Shown here in pieces: positions 24,336 to 32,566 of a stretch of DNA of 64,000 nt. How positions within the stretch are numbered: position 1 is the stretch's first letter; the number at the start of each line of letters is the position of its first letter. The notes beneath the pieces are model-generated. The model ran no database searches. It saw only the letters and a program-made list of their open reading frames with translations, and was not told the origin of the DNA. The position numbers and the translations under genes are program-made. Source of the DNA: Halieaceae bacterium (GTDB lineage: Bacteria > Pseudomonadota > Gammaproteobacteria > Pseudomonadales > Halieaceae); the NCBI GenBank assembly GCA_016744355.1, contig JADGEN010000007.1:1-64000 (forward strand), read 5' to 3'.

Positions 24336-26652
24336 CTTCACCGTGAGCGTGCGTGATCTGGCGGAATTTTGCTATCGCAGCGGCGATATCGATCACCGCT
24401 TTACGCCATCACCCACTGGTGTGCAGGGCACCGAGGGCCACCAGCGTGTGTTTAGCAAGCGTCCCAACTCTTATACCAGAGAGTATGCAGTGGACTATAA
24501 ATACCGCGATGGAAAATTCGAACTAGACCTTCGTGGGAGGGCTGATGGCTACGACTCCGTCGCGGGGGTGGTTGAGGAAATAAAAACCTGTCGAGTCAGC
24601 CCGGAATTGATTCCCGAATCTACCAAGCAGGTACATTTGGCGCAGGCCAGATTGTATGCGGCATTAGTCGCCGAGGCGGACGACCTTGAAAAACTGGATG
24701 TACATCTCACCTGGTTTAACATTGACTCAGAAAAGGAATGGACTTCCTCCTATACGTACTCTGCCGATGAAATGGCCGAGTTTCTCAAGCAAACCCTGAA
24801 GAAATACTCGAACTGGTTGAAGAAAATTTTAGCGCTGAAAGTATCGCGCGACAAAAGTATTGCAGCAATGGCGTTTCCTTACGGCGACTTCAGGGCAGGG
24901 CAGCGGGACATCGCAGAGTTGGTGTACAAATGTGTCGATCAGGGCGGCCAACTATTACTAGAGGCACCAACCGGAATTGGGAAAACATCGGCTGTTCTGT
25001 TTCCTGCGTTGAAAGCCCTGGCTGCAGGCAAACACGAGCGCTTGTTATATCTCACTGCAAAGTCGGTAGGCCGTCGTGCTGCGGAACATACGTTGGCGCA
25101 TTTTCGAGAGTCGGGATTTAACGGCGTTGCGCTCAGCCTGACCGCAAAAGACAAAATCTGCCTTTCGCCCGGCAAGGCTTGTCACAAAGACGATTGTCCC
25201 TACGCACTGGGTTATTACGACAAATTAGCGGATGCGATGGAGGCGGCGATTAGCGGGCCCTCGCTAACGAAACAGGATGTTGAACATCTCGCTAATCGGT
25301 TTGAGATCTGCCCCTATCAACTGATGCTCGATTTGTTGCCATGGGTCGATATTGTCATTGCAGATCTACACTATTTTTACAGCTTAACGCCTACATTTTC
25401 ACAGCTTATTGAGGGGGGGGATCAGCGTTGGACGGCTTTGGTCGATGAGGCTCACAACTTACCCTCTCGCGCCAGAGCGATGTATAGCGCTAATTTGTCC
25501 AAGTCCGGGCTGATGAGGGCAAAATCTCAACTTGGGAAAAAAGGAAGTAGGCCCGTGGTGCGTGCCCTGGAGAATATTAACCGCCAGATGCTCGCGCTGC
25601 AGAAGGAAGACTGGCAAGAGCCCGTGTTTGAATCTCGAGATGACCTCTCGGATGCCCTGCTAGATGTCCTGCAGCGCTTTGTAGCGGAGGTTGGGGAGAA
25701 AATGGCCGAGAATCCGGCATATCTACATCGTATGCCGGACCTGAAAGAGTTCTTCTTCGATGTGTTGCAGTTTATGCGCGTCGCTGAAAATTGGGGGGAA
25801 GACTATCGCTTTGAGATGACAAGGCTCGCCTCGACCGGGAGCGCTGTTCACAGTAAACAGAGTTTGCGCCTCAGGCTCAACTGCCTAGATCCGGCTCGCT
25901 TGCTGATGTCACGGCAGGAACAGTTACATGCCCTGAATGTATTTTCCGCCACACTGTCTCCGATTCAGTGGGTTCACGCCGGCCTCGGGCTGAGGGAGGA
26001 CGCAGTCTGCCGGCGCCTGAATTCGCCGTTTAGGAGTGAGCAGCTTAAGGTGTCCCTCGCCACTCAGATTGATACGAGATACAAATTGAGATCTGTTTCC
26101 CTGCCCGCGCTGGCTAAACTATTAGCGCAATGGATTTTTCAAGAAAGCGGAAATTGCATCGTTTATTTCCCCTCCTACCGCTATATGCGGGATTGTGTAT
26201 CACTGATGCTGGCTAATGGTCTTGAGCAAAGGGGGCATACCCTTTGGCAACAAAGCTCGGAACAGGGGGAGTCCGCCAGGGAAGAATTGTTGGAATTACT
26301 GGAGAATACACGCAATGTTTTGGCGTTTTGTATGCTCGGAGGGGTGTTTGGCGAAGGTATTGACCTCCCTGGAGAGCGCCTGAGCGCAGTGGTTGTAGTC
26401 GGTGTCGGCCTGCCGCAGATCAACAAAGATACGCAGCAACTGCAAGCTTACTTTGAAGCCCTCCATGGGCAGGGCTTTCGCTACGCCTGTTTATATCCGG
26501 GAATGCAGAAGGTTGATCAGGCGTTGGGGCGGGTTATTCGGCGGGACGCTGACCGAGGCCGGGCTCTGTTGGTGGACTCCCGTTACACACAGCGCGAATA
26601 CCGGGATTTGCTCCCCCCCTGGTGGACCTACGGGGCTTACCCGGACAGTTAA
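24328..26652 (+). CDS. XPD/Rad3-type DNA helicase with N-terminal RecB-like nuclease domain
   Basis: 775-residue fusion. Residues 1-150 look like a PD-(D/E)xK exonuclease of the RecB/Cas4 type: TEGHQ (H37), LRGRADGYD (D73), VVEEIKTC (E84, K86) and HLAQARLYA. From about 185 it is a superfamily 2 helicase: Walker A EAPTGIGKT (213-220), DEAH box LVDEAHNL (373-376), an Fe-S cysteine set C278, C285, C290, C328 as in XPD and DinG, and C-terminal motifs VFGEGIDLPGE and QALGRVIRR. It likely unwinds and trims DNA during repair. GTG 24328 has AGGAA seven bases before it and overlaps the FAN1-like gene. A run of eight G lies in frame at 25413-25420. Confidence 0.92.
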   Translation: MADFTVSVRDLAEFCYRSGDIDHRFTPSPTGVQGTEGHQRVFSKRPNSYTREYAVDYKYRDGKFELDLRGRADGYDSVAGVVEEIKTCRVSPELIPESTKQVHLAQARLYAALVAEADDLEKLDVHLTWFNIDSEKEWTSSYTYSADEMAEFLKQTLKKYSNWLKKILALKVSRDKSIAAMAFPYGDFRAGQRDIAELVYKCVDQGGQLLLEAPTGIGKTSAVLFPALKALAAGKHERLLYLTAKSVGRRAAEHTLAHFRESGFNGVALSLTAKDKICLSPGKACHKDDCPYALGYYDKLADAMEAAISGPSLTKQDVEHLANRFEICPYQLMLDLLPWVDIVIADLHYFYSLTPTFSQLIEGGDQRWTALVDEAHNLPSRARAMYSANLSKSGLMRAKSQLGKKGSRPVVRALENINRQMLALQKEDWQEPVFESRDDLSDALLDVLQRFVAEVGEKMAENPAYLHRMPDLKEFFFDVLQFMRVAENWGEDYRFEMTRLASTGSAVHSKQSLRLRLNCLDPARLLMSRQEQLHALNVFSATLSPIQWVHAGLGLREDAVCRRLNSPFRSEQLKVSLATQIDTRYKLRSVSLPALAKLLAQWIFQESGNCIVYFPSYRYMRDCVSLMLANGLEQRGHTLWQQSSEQGESAREELLELLENTRNVLAFCMLGGVFGEGIDLPGERLSAVVVVGVGLPQINKDTQQLQAYFEALHGQGFRYACLYPGMQKVDQALGRVIRRDADRGRALLVDSRYTQREYRDLLPPWWTYGAYPDS

Positions 26653-26856
26653 CTTTTGGCGTTGGTCAAATTATTTAGCATGCAGGCCCCTGATTTTCAG
26701 GGTTGAAGCCCCAGAATTGGCCTATTTGTACCCCTTTGAAGTATCGTGGAACCGATTCAGCATCTGAATACTCGCCATAATGCCGGCGACCCTATAGCTG
26801 TGCTACAGTTGCCGGCTGTTAAAAACATCGAATTATTAATGGGGTAAGACATCGTT

Positions 26857-27999
26857 ATGCGCATTGCAATTCCCAAGGAGACACATCCGGGAGAAAACCG
26901 GGTGCCAATTACGCCTGATGCAGCAAAAAAGCTGTGTCGGATGGGTGCAGAGCTCGTTATAGAGGCTGGCATGGGACTGGGGTCGGGCTTTACTGACGCC
27001 GAGTACACGGATGTTGGGGCGGCAGTATCGAATGACCGCAACGCCCTGTTTTCCGAGGCAGACGTGCTGCTGCGCTTGCGCAAGCCGGAACTGGCCGAAG
27101 TAGCCATGATGAAGTCCGGCTGCATTCACATCAGCTATCTGGACCCTTTCAATGAACACGAGTTGGTGGAGGCTCTGCGTAAGCAGGGCGTGACTTCTAT
27201 CAGTATGGAAATGATTCCCCGCACCACCCGCAGCCAGAAAATGGATGCTCTGAGTTCCCAGGCCAACCTGGCGGGTTATGTCATGGTGATGTTGGCAGCG
27301 GCGAAATTACCCCGAATTTTCCCCATGATGATGACCCCCGCAGGTACGCTTAAGCCCGCTAAGGTGTTCATTATTGGAGCGGGTGTGGCGGGCTTGCAAG
27401 CCATTGCTACCGCCAAACGTTTGGGTGCCAAGGTAACCGCGTTTGATACGCGTCCCGTGGTGGCGGAGCAAGTGAGATCTCTGGGTGCAACTTTTCTTGA
27501 TATCGATTTGGGCGACACGGGTGAAACCTCCGGTGGTTATGCCAAGGAGCTAACCCCGGAACAGATACAGATACAGCGGGATGCACAGAAAGATGCTATT
27601 GCTGAGTCGGATGTACTTATTACTACGGCCCAGGTATTTGGCCGCAAACCCCCGGTAATTGTTACGCGGGACGTGGTCGAGGGCATGGCCCCTGGTTCTG
27701 TCGTAGTGGATATGGCCGCAGAAACAGGCGGTAATGTAGAGGGGTCTGTTCCCAACGAGACTGTTGATATAAATGGCGTGACAGTTATTGGTCAGGGCAA
27801 CTTGTCCAACGAAGTGTGTCGTGACGCCAGCCAAATGTACTCCAGTAATCTTTTTAACCTGGTTGAAGACAGCTGGGATAAAGAGACAAACGTTTTCAAT
27901 ATCGATTTCGAACACGACATTCTTCCCGGTTGCATCATCACCCATGGTGGCGAAGTGACCAATGAGACAATTAAGAAAATACAGGCGGGAGAAAGCTGA
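26857..27999 (+). CDS. pntAA: proton-translocating NAD(P) transhydrogenase, alpha subunit part 1
   Basis: 380-residue soluble NAD(H)-binding domain I of the transhydrogenase. It begins MRIAIPKETHPGENRVPITP as in the alanine dehydrogenase/PNT family. The NAD motif is VFIIGAGVAGLQAIATAKRLGA, and the QDAQKDAI-like mobile loop follows. Together with pntAB and pntB it moves hydride between NADH and NADP+ while protons flow inward, giving NADPH for biosynthesis. The alpha subunit is split over two genes, as in Rhodospirillum and Pseudomonas, not fused as in E. coli. Its TGA overlaps the next ATG by one base. The 204 bases upstream hold no gene; they include a weak CCCTG/CAGGG hairpin (26688-26702) and two GCCGGC copies (26782, 26811). 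Confidence 0.96.
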   Translation: MRIAIPKETHPGENRVPITPDAAKKLCRMGAELVIEAGMGLGSGFTDAEYTDVGAAVSNDRNALFSEADVLLRLRKPELAEVAMMKSGCIHISYLDPFNEHELVEALRKQGVTSISMEMIPRTTRSQKMDALSSQANLAGYVMVMLAAAKLPRIFPMMMTPAGTLKPAKVFIIGAGVAGLQAIATAKRLGAKVTAFDTRPVVAEQVRSLGATFLDIDLGDTGETSGGYAKELTPEQIQIQRDAQKDAIAESDVLITTAQVFGRKPPVIVTRDVVEGMAPGSVVVDMAAETGGNVEGSVPNETVDINGVTVIGQGNLSNEVCRDASQMYSSNLFNLVEDSWDKETNVFNIDFEHDILPGCIITHGGEVTNETIKKIQAGES

Positions 28000-28286
28000 T
28001 GGAAATTGTATTTCTGACTTTTATTTTAATGCTGTCCATATTTTTGGGCTTCGAGTTAATCACCAAGGTGCCCGCAACACTGCATACCCCCTTGATGTCT
28101 GGCGCCAATGCGATTTCAGGCATTACAGTTGTGGGTGCTATTAGTCTGGCGGGAACGGGCCAGCAGGACTTGGCCAACTGGCTGGGTGCCGCTGCGGTAG
28201 CCCTGGCAACGATTAATGTAGTGGGTGGTTATATGGTGACTGACCGTATGTTGGCCATGTTCAAGAAGAAAGGGAGTGGCCAATAA
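27999..28286 (+). CDS. pntAB: NAD(P) transhydrogenase, alpha subunit part 2 (membrane)
   Basis: 95-residue membrane subunit with three hydrophobic helices (FLTFILMLSIFLGFELI, then SGANAISGITVVGAISLAG, then LGAAAVALATINVVGGYMV). It forms part of the proton channel domain II with PntB. The start overlaps the stop of pntAA (TGATG) and its stop overlaps the start of pntB (TAATG), so the three subunits are made by coupled translation. Confidence 0.96.
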   Translation: MEIVFLTFILMLSIFLGFELITKVPATLHTPLMSGANAISGITVVGAISLAGTGQQDLANWLGAAAVALATINVVGGYMVTDRMLAMFKKKGSGQ

Positions 28287-29659
28287 TGGAATTTACATCG
28301 GGTATGGAAATGGTAATCCAGTTTTCTTATATCGTGGCAGCAGGACTGTTTATATACGGTTTGAAGTTGCTGGGATCGGCTGGCTCTGCAAGGCGCGGCA
28401 ATATGTTGTCTGCGTCTGGAATGTTGCTCGCAATGGTGGTGGCGCTTCTCGATCAGGGCATTGTTGAATATCAGTGGATACTGCTGGGCTTTGTCGTTGG
28501 TGGCATCATTGGTGGCACCGCTGCGCGTATGGTGCAAATGACGTCGATGCCAGAGATGGTAGCGCTGTTTAATGGCTTTGGCGGTATGGCCAGCTTGCTG
28601 GTTGGTTGGGCTGCGCTGGCTACCGCTACAGAGACATTTACTCTGGTCACCATCGTGTTGTCCATTCTTATCGGTGGCCTGACGTTCACCGGCTCGCTGA
28701 TTGCTTATGGCAAGTTGAGCGAGAAAATTGGCAGCGGCGCGGTGATGTTCAAAGGCCAGCAGGTGGTTAACAGCCTGATTGTGTTGGGCATTGTAGCCAG
28801 TGCCGTCATGTTTTGTATCGAGCCCGGTAATGCCCAGTGGTTATATCTGGTTATTGGTCTGTCGCTGTTGTTTGGCGTAATGGCAGTAATCCCTATCGGC
28901 GGAGCCGATATGCCGGTTGTTATTTCATTGCTCAACTCCTACTCCGGACTGGCGGCTTGTGCTGCGGGCTTCGCAGTAAATAACAATATTCTGATCGTGG
29001 CGGGCTCACTGGTGGGCGCATCGGGCATTATTCTTACGCAAATTATGTGTAAGGCAATGAACCGCTCCTTGAGTAATGTTTTGTTCAGCGGTTTTGGAAG
29101 TGTGAGCTCGGATACTACTGAGGTAGAAGGTGAAATCAAGCCCATCTCAGCTGAGGACGCTTACTATGTTCTGGAAGCGGCGAGCAATGTGGCGATTATT
29201 CCAGGCTACGGTATGGCTGTGGCCCAGGCCCAGCACGTGGTGAAAGAGCTGTGCGAGCTATTGGAAAGAAATGGCGCCGAAGTCAATTTTGGTATTCACC
29301 CGGTGGCGGGGCGTATGCCCGGGCACATGAACGTTTTGCTGGCAGAGGCGGATGTGCCCTATGACCAGCTGCTTGAAATGGATGACATTAATCCGCGTAT
29401 GGAAAACGTTGATGTTGCGATCGTTATTGGCGCCAACGACGTGGTGAACCCTGCGGCTAGAGAAGTAGAGTCTTCACCCATCTACGGTATGCCGGTGATT
29501 AATGTTGACCATGCCCGCACCGTGTTTGTGCTCAAGCGCTCCATGGCCTCAGGTTTTGCCGGTATCGAAAACCCTCTGTTCTACAAAGAAAATACGCGTA
29601 TGCTGTTTGGGGATGCCAAGGAATCAATTTCTGGCCTGGTGCGCGAGTTTAGTAGCTAG
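28286..29659 (+). CDS. pntB: NAD(P) transhydrogenase, beta subunit
   Basis: 457-residue subunit. The first two thirds hold about nine membrane helices of the proton channel. The last 180 residues are the NADP(H)-binding domain III with IIPGYGMAVAQAQHVVKEL, FGIHPVAGRMPGHMNVLLAEA and VIGANDVVNPAA. It closes the pnt operon and is followed 35 bases later by a strong intrinsic terminator. Confidence 0.97.
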   Translation: MEFTSGMEMVIQFSYIVAAGLFIYGLKLLGSAGSARRGNMLSASGMLLAMVVALLDQGIVEYQWILLGFVVGGIIGGTAARMVQMTSMPEMVALFNGFGGMASLLVGWAALATATETFTLVTIVLSILIGGLTFTGSLIAYGKLSEKIGSGAVMFKGQQVVNSLIVLGIVASAVMFCIEPGNAQWLYLVIGLSLLFGVMAVIPIGGADMPVVISLLNSYSGLAACAAGFAVNNNILIVAGSLVGASGIILTQIMCKAMNRSLSNVLFSGFGSVSSDTTEVEGEIKPISAEDAYYVLEAASNVAIIPGYGMAVAQAQHVVKELCELLERNGAEVNFGIHPVAGRMPGHMNVLLAEADVPYDQLLEMDDINPRMENVDVAIVIGANDVVNPAAREVESSPIYGMPVINVDHARTVFVLKRSMASGFAGIENPLFYKENTRMLFGDAKESISGLVREFSS

Positions 29660-29693
29660 CAAGCCTAAGGGGCAGTTTAATGTTTCGCACTAT

Positions 29694-29718
29694 ACACCGG
29701 CATCTCGCCGGTGTTTTT
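29694..29718 (+). terminator. intrinsic terminator of the pnt operon
   Basis: ACACCGGC and GCCGGTGT form a perfect 8-bp stem around a 5-base loop and run into five T (29714-29718). Confidence 0.85.
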
Positions 29719-29808
29719 GTATTCAATGAGCAGGATCAATATAGTAATGCGTGAGACAGGTTAGCTTAACACCCTGTTTTGGAAGGAATATTGACTGGAG
29801 GGAGCCTA

Positions 29809-30801
29809 ATGGTTGCCAGTAAGACAGCTAAAAAAAGCGCGTCCAAGCGCAACAAGCCTGCACCCGGGAAACCAGCCGTGAAAGCCAAGGTTAAGGCCAA
29901 AGCCAAGCCCAAAGCAAAAGTGACTGCCGAACAACCCATCATGGCGGCTCTACGTGCTGAGCATAAACAAATTGCCAGTGTTATGGCTATCTTCGCACAA
30001 CAACTCGAAGCTGTTGATTCCGGAGAGCTGGTAGACACCCATGTTATGTATGAAACCATGGACTACATGGTCTTCTGGCCTGATCGCTATCATCACCCCC
30101 GCGAAGACCTGGTTTACAACCGAGTCGCAGAAATTGACGAAAACGCTGCAGATAACGTCGACAGCCTGCAACGGGAGCATGACAAAATGGCTCTGCGCGG
30201 CCGCCGTTTACTGGCGGATATCGTGCGTTGGCGTGAGGGTGAAATAACAGGAGATTCAGTCGTTAAGGACGGCCGCGCTTATATCGAAAATATGTACGTA
30301 CACATGAACACTGAAGAGAAGCTTGTGTTCCCTCAAATTGAAGGCGTTCTAACGCTTGATGACTGGCGCGAATTAGCGGCTGAAGATCAACTGACGCCCG
30401 CTGCCGACCCCGTATTTGGCGGGAGGGTAGATCGGGAGTTTCGAAATTTGTCGCGAAAATTGCGGCGCAATCTCAGGCACAGCGTTGAAAAGGGTGCAAT
30501 GGTTGAGTGGATCGGTATTGAGGCGCTGTTGGAGTCGATGGAAGTTATGTCGATTGCCCTGGAGACTGCCAAGGATGCTACTGGCGACCATTTGCACTCG
30601 GTCTGGAAAGACTCCACCGGAATTTTACGCGAAGCGCCGCTGACTGGAATGTTCAAGTGCGCATCGAATAACACCCGCTTGACCGTTGACTGGCTGGGTA
30701 ATGTTATCGGAATATCAAAAGATACTTTAAGCGACTTGTCCCGTGTAAATCAGGAGCGACGAGATCGTGTTCGTTTGCTCAATCAGGCCTCTGAGCGTTA
30801 G
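29809..30801 (+). CDS. hemerythrin-like protein with lysine/alanine-rich N-terminal tail
   Basis: 330-residue protein in three parts. Residues 1-40 are a basic low-complexity tail (about KPAVKAKVKAKAKPKAK), like histone-H1-type or nucleic-acid-binding tails. Residues 45-180 are a hemerythrin/HHE domain whose likely iron ligands are H52, H95/H96, E99, H124, H165 and E169/E170 (AEHKQ, RYHHPRED, REHDKM, HMNTEEK). Residues 205-330 are an unrecognised helical region. HHE domains bind a di-iron centre and sense or store O2 or NO, or repair iron clusters. The ATG at 29809 follows GGAGGGAG closely. An in-frame TTG ten codons earlier lacks such a site. The gene ends one base before the convergent ABC exporter. 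Confidence 0.82.
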   Translation: MVASKTAKKSASKRNKPAPGKPAVKAKVKAKAKPKAKVTAEQPIMAALRAEHKQIASVMAIFAQQLEAVDSGELVDTHVMYETMDYMVFWPDRYHHPREDLVYNRVAEIDENAADNVDSLQREHDKMALRGRRLLADIVRWREGEITGDSVVKDGRAYIENMYVHMNTEEKLVFPQIEGVLTLDDWRELAAEDQLTPAADPVFGGRVDREFRNLSRKLRRNLRHSVEKGAMVEWIGIEALLESMEVMSIALETAKDATGDHLHSVWKDSTGILREAPLTGMFKCASNNTRLTVDWLGNVIGISKDTLSDLSRVNQERRDRVRLLNQASER

Positions 30802-30802
30802 A

Positions 30803-32566
30803 TCAATCGCCAGGACCTGAGTCTCTAAACTGTAATTTTGCGAGGCGGGCGTAAAGCTCGCAGCTTTGCAGAAGTTGTTCATGGGTGCCGCTTGCCACGA
30901 TTTGGCCGTGATCCATAACGGCAATTTTGTCAGCGTGCAAAATAGTGGAAAGCCGATGCGCAATAATCACCGTGGTGCGCTTGTGCATCAATTCTTGCAG
31001 CGCTTCCTGTACTAACTGTTCACTCTGGGTATCCAGCGCACTGGTTGCTTCATCCAGCAGCAAAATTCTGGGATCGTTGAGTATGGCGCGAGCTAGCGCA
31101 ATTCGCTGTCTTTGTCCGCCGGACAAACGCACACCTTGTTCCCCTAGGTGGCTGGCATAGCCGCTGGGTAACTGTGTAATAAACTCGTGGGCGTGGGCCG
31201 CTTTTGCCGCAGCGAAAACCTCTTGCTCGGAAGCGGTTGCCTTGCCGTAGGCAATGTTGTACTTCACATCAGCAGTGAAGAGAGCGGGCTGCTGTGGGAC
31301 CAGAGCCATTTGCTCTCGTAGCTGTTTCAGTGGCATTTCACGAATATTAATATCATCAAGTACGATCTCCCCCTGTTGGGGGTCGTAAAAACGCAGTAGC
31401 AGCTCAAACACGGTAGATTTTCCCGCGCCTGAAGGTCCCACCAGTGCCAGACTTTTACCGCGTTCTATATGAAGTGAAAAATTCTTGAGTGCCGCAAATT
31501 CAGGTCGTGTGGGATAGGAAAAAGTGACATCGTTAAAAGCTACGTCGGGCTGTTTTCTATCGTTTGCAAGTTTGGATCGCCCGCTGTCATCGATGAGGCT
31601 TTTGGTATTTAACAGGTCCAGTAATCGCTCCGCTGCACCCGCGGCCCGCTGTAATTCGCCCCAGACTTCGGCGATGGTTGCTACGCCGCTGCCTACCATA
31701 AGGGCATAAAAGACAAATGCCCCTAACTCTCCACCCGTCATGGCGCCGGAGAGTACGCTGCGTCCGCCGGACCACAGCATGCCCGACATACTGGCAAACA
31801 ACATAAAAATGGCCGCGCCTATGAGCAGTGAGCGGGTGAAAATCCGTTTTCTGGCAATACTGAAGGCACGTTCGACTTCACGGGAAAATGCGGAGGACTC
31901 GTAGGGCTCGCGAGTGTAGCTCTGTACCACTTTGATATTTTGTATTATTTCTCCAGCATAGGTTCCAACGCTGGCAATACTGCTCTGGCTCTGGTTGGAC
32001 AACTTCCGCACACGCCGCCCGAACACAAGAATTGGCAGTAAAACCAGAGGGATGCCCACTGTGATAATCAGACTCAGTTTCAGGTTTGTGATAAACATCA
32101 TTACCAGTGCCCCGCTTAAAGTGAGGCTGCTGCGAAGTGCCATACTGAGAGAGGAGCCAATAATGGTTTGTAGCAAGGTGGTGTCAGTGGTGAGTCGAGA
32201 CATAATCTCACCGCTGCGGTTTGTTTCGAAATAGCCTGGATTCAAGCGCACAATATTGTCAAAAACGGCTAGTCGAATATCGCCGCTCACCCTCTCGCCC
32301 AGCCAGGAAACCAGATAGAAACGCAGAAAGGTACCGATGGCCATAGCGCCACCCAGGGTGAGTATTAAGGTGATTGCGTAGCGCAGGTCATCGACGCTGC
32401 CCCCACCAAACCCCTGGTCGATTAACACCTGCACACCCTTGCCCATGGACAGAGTGGCCGCGGCGGTGAATAGCAATGCTATGCTCGCCAACAGGAGGCG
32501 CAGCTTATAGGGTTTGAGAAACCCCATGATTTGCCACAGGATTGTTAATCCGCTGCTGGATTTCAA
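30803..32566 (-). CDS. ABC exporter (fused membrane and ATPase domains, MsbA-like)
   Basis: 587-residue half-transporter that works as a homodimer. Six membrane helices lie in 20-300, followed by an ATPase domain with Walker A GPSGAGKST (377-385), signature LSGGQ (481-485), Walker B ILLLDEATS (D505, E506) and the H-loop IIAHRLST. It could export a lipid, peptide or drug; MsbA proper is usually beside lpxK, which is absent here. The TTG start overlaps the TGA of the upstream MscS gene, so it is probably coupled to it. It is the last gene of the long minus-strand block. Confidence 0.93.
   Translation of the reverse strand: MKSSSGLTILWQIMGFLKPYKLRLLLASIALLFTAAATLSMGKGVQVLIDQGFGGGSVDDLRYAITLILTLGGAMAIGTFLRFYLVSWLGERVSGDIRLAVFDNIVRLNPGYFETNRSGEIMSRLTTDTTLLQTIIGSSLSMALRSSLTLSGALVMMFITNLKLSLIITVGIPLVLLPILVFGRRVRKLSNQSQSSIASVGTYAGEIIQNIKVVQSYTREPYESSAFSREVERAFSIARKRIFTRSLLIGAAIFMLFASMSGMLWSGGRSVLSGAMTGGELGAFVFYALMVGSGVATIAEVWGELQRAAGAAERLLDLLNTKSLIDDSGRSKLANDRKQPDVAFNDVTFSYPTRPEFAALKNFSLHIERGKSLALVGPSGAGKSTVFELLLRFYDPQQGEIVLDDINIREMPLKQLREQMALVPQQPALFTADVKYNIAYGKATASEQEVFAAAKAAHAHEFITQLPSGYASHLGEQGVRLSGGQRQRIALARAILNDPRILLLDEATSALDTQSEQLVQEALQELMHKRTTVIIAHRLSTILHADKIAVMDHGQIVASGTHEQLLQSCELYARLAKLQFRDSGPGD

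Noticed and set aside
26688-26702. CCCTG/CAGGG hairpin after the helicase gene as a terminator
   Set aside because: The stem is only 5 bp and no T-run follows, so it is not convincing as a terminator.
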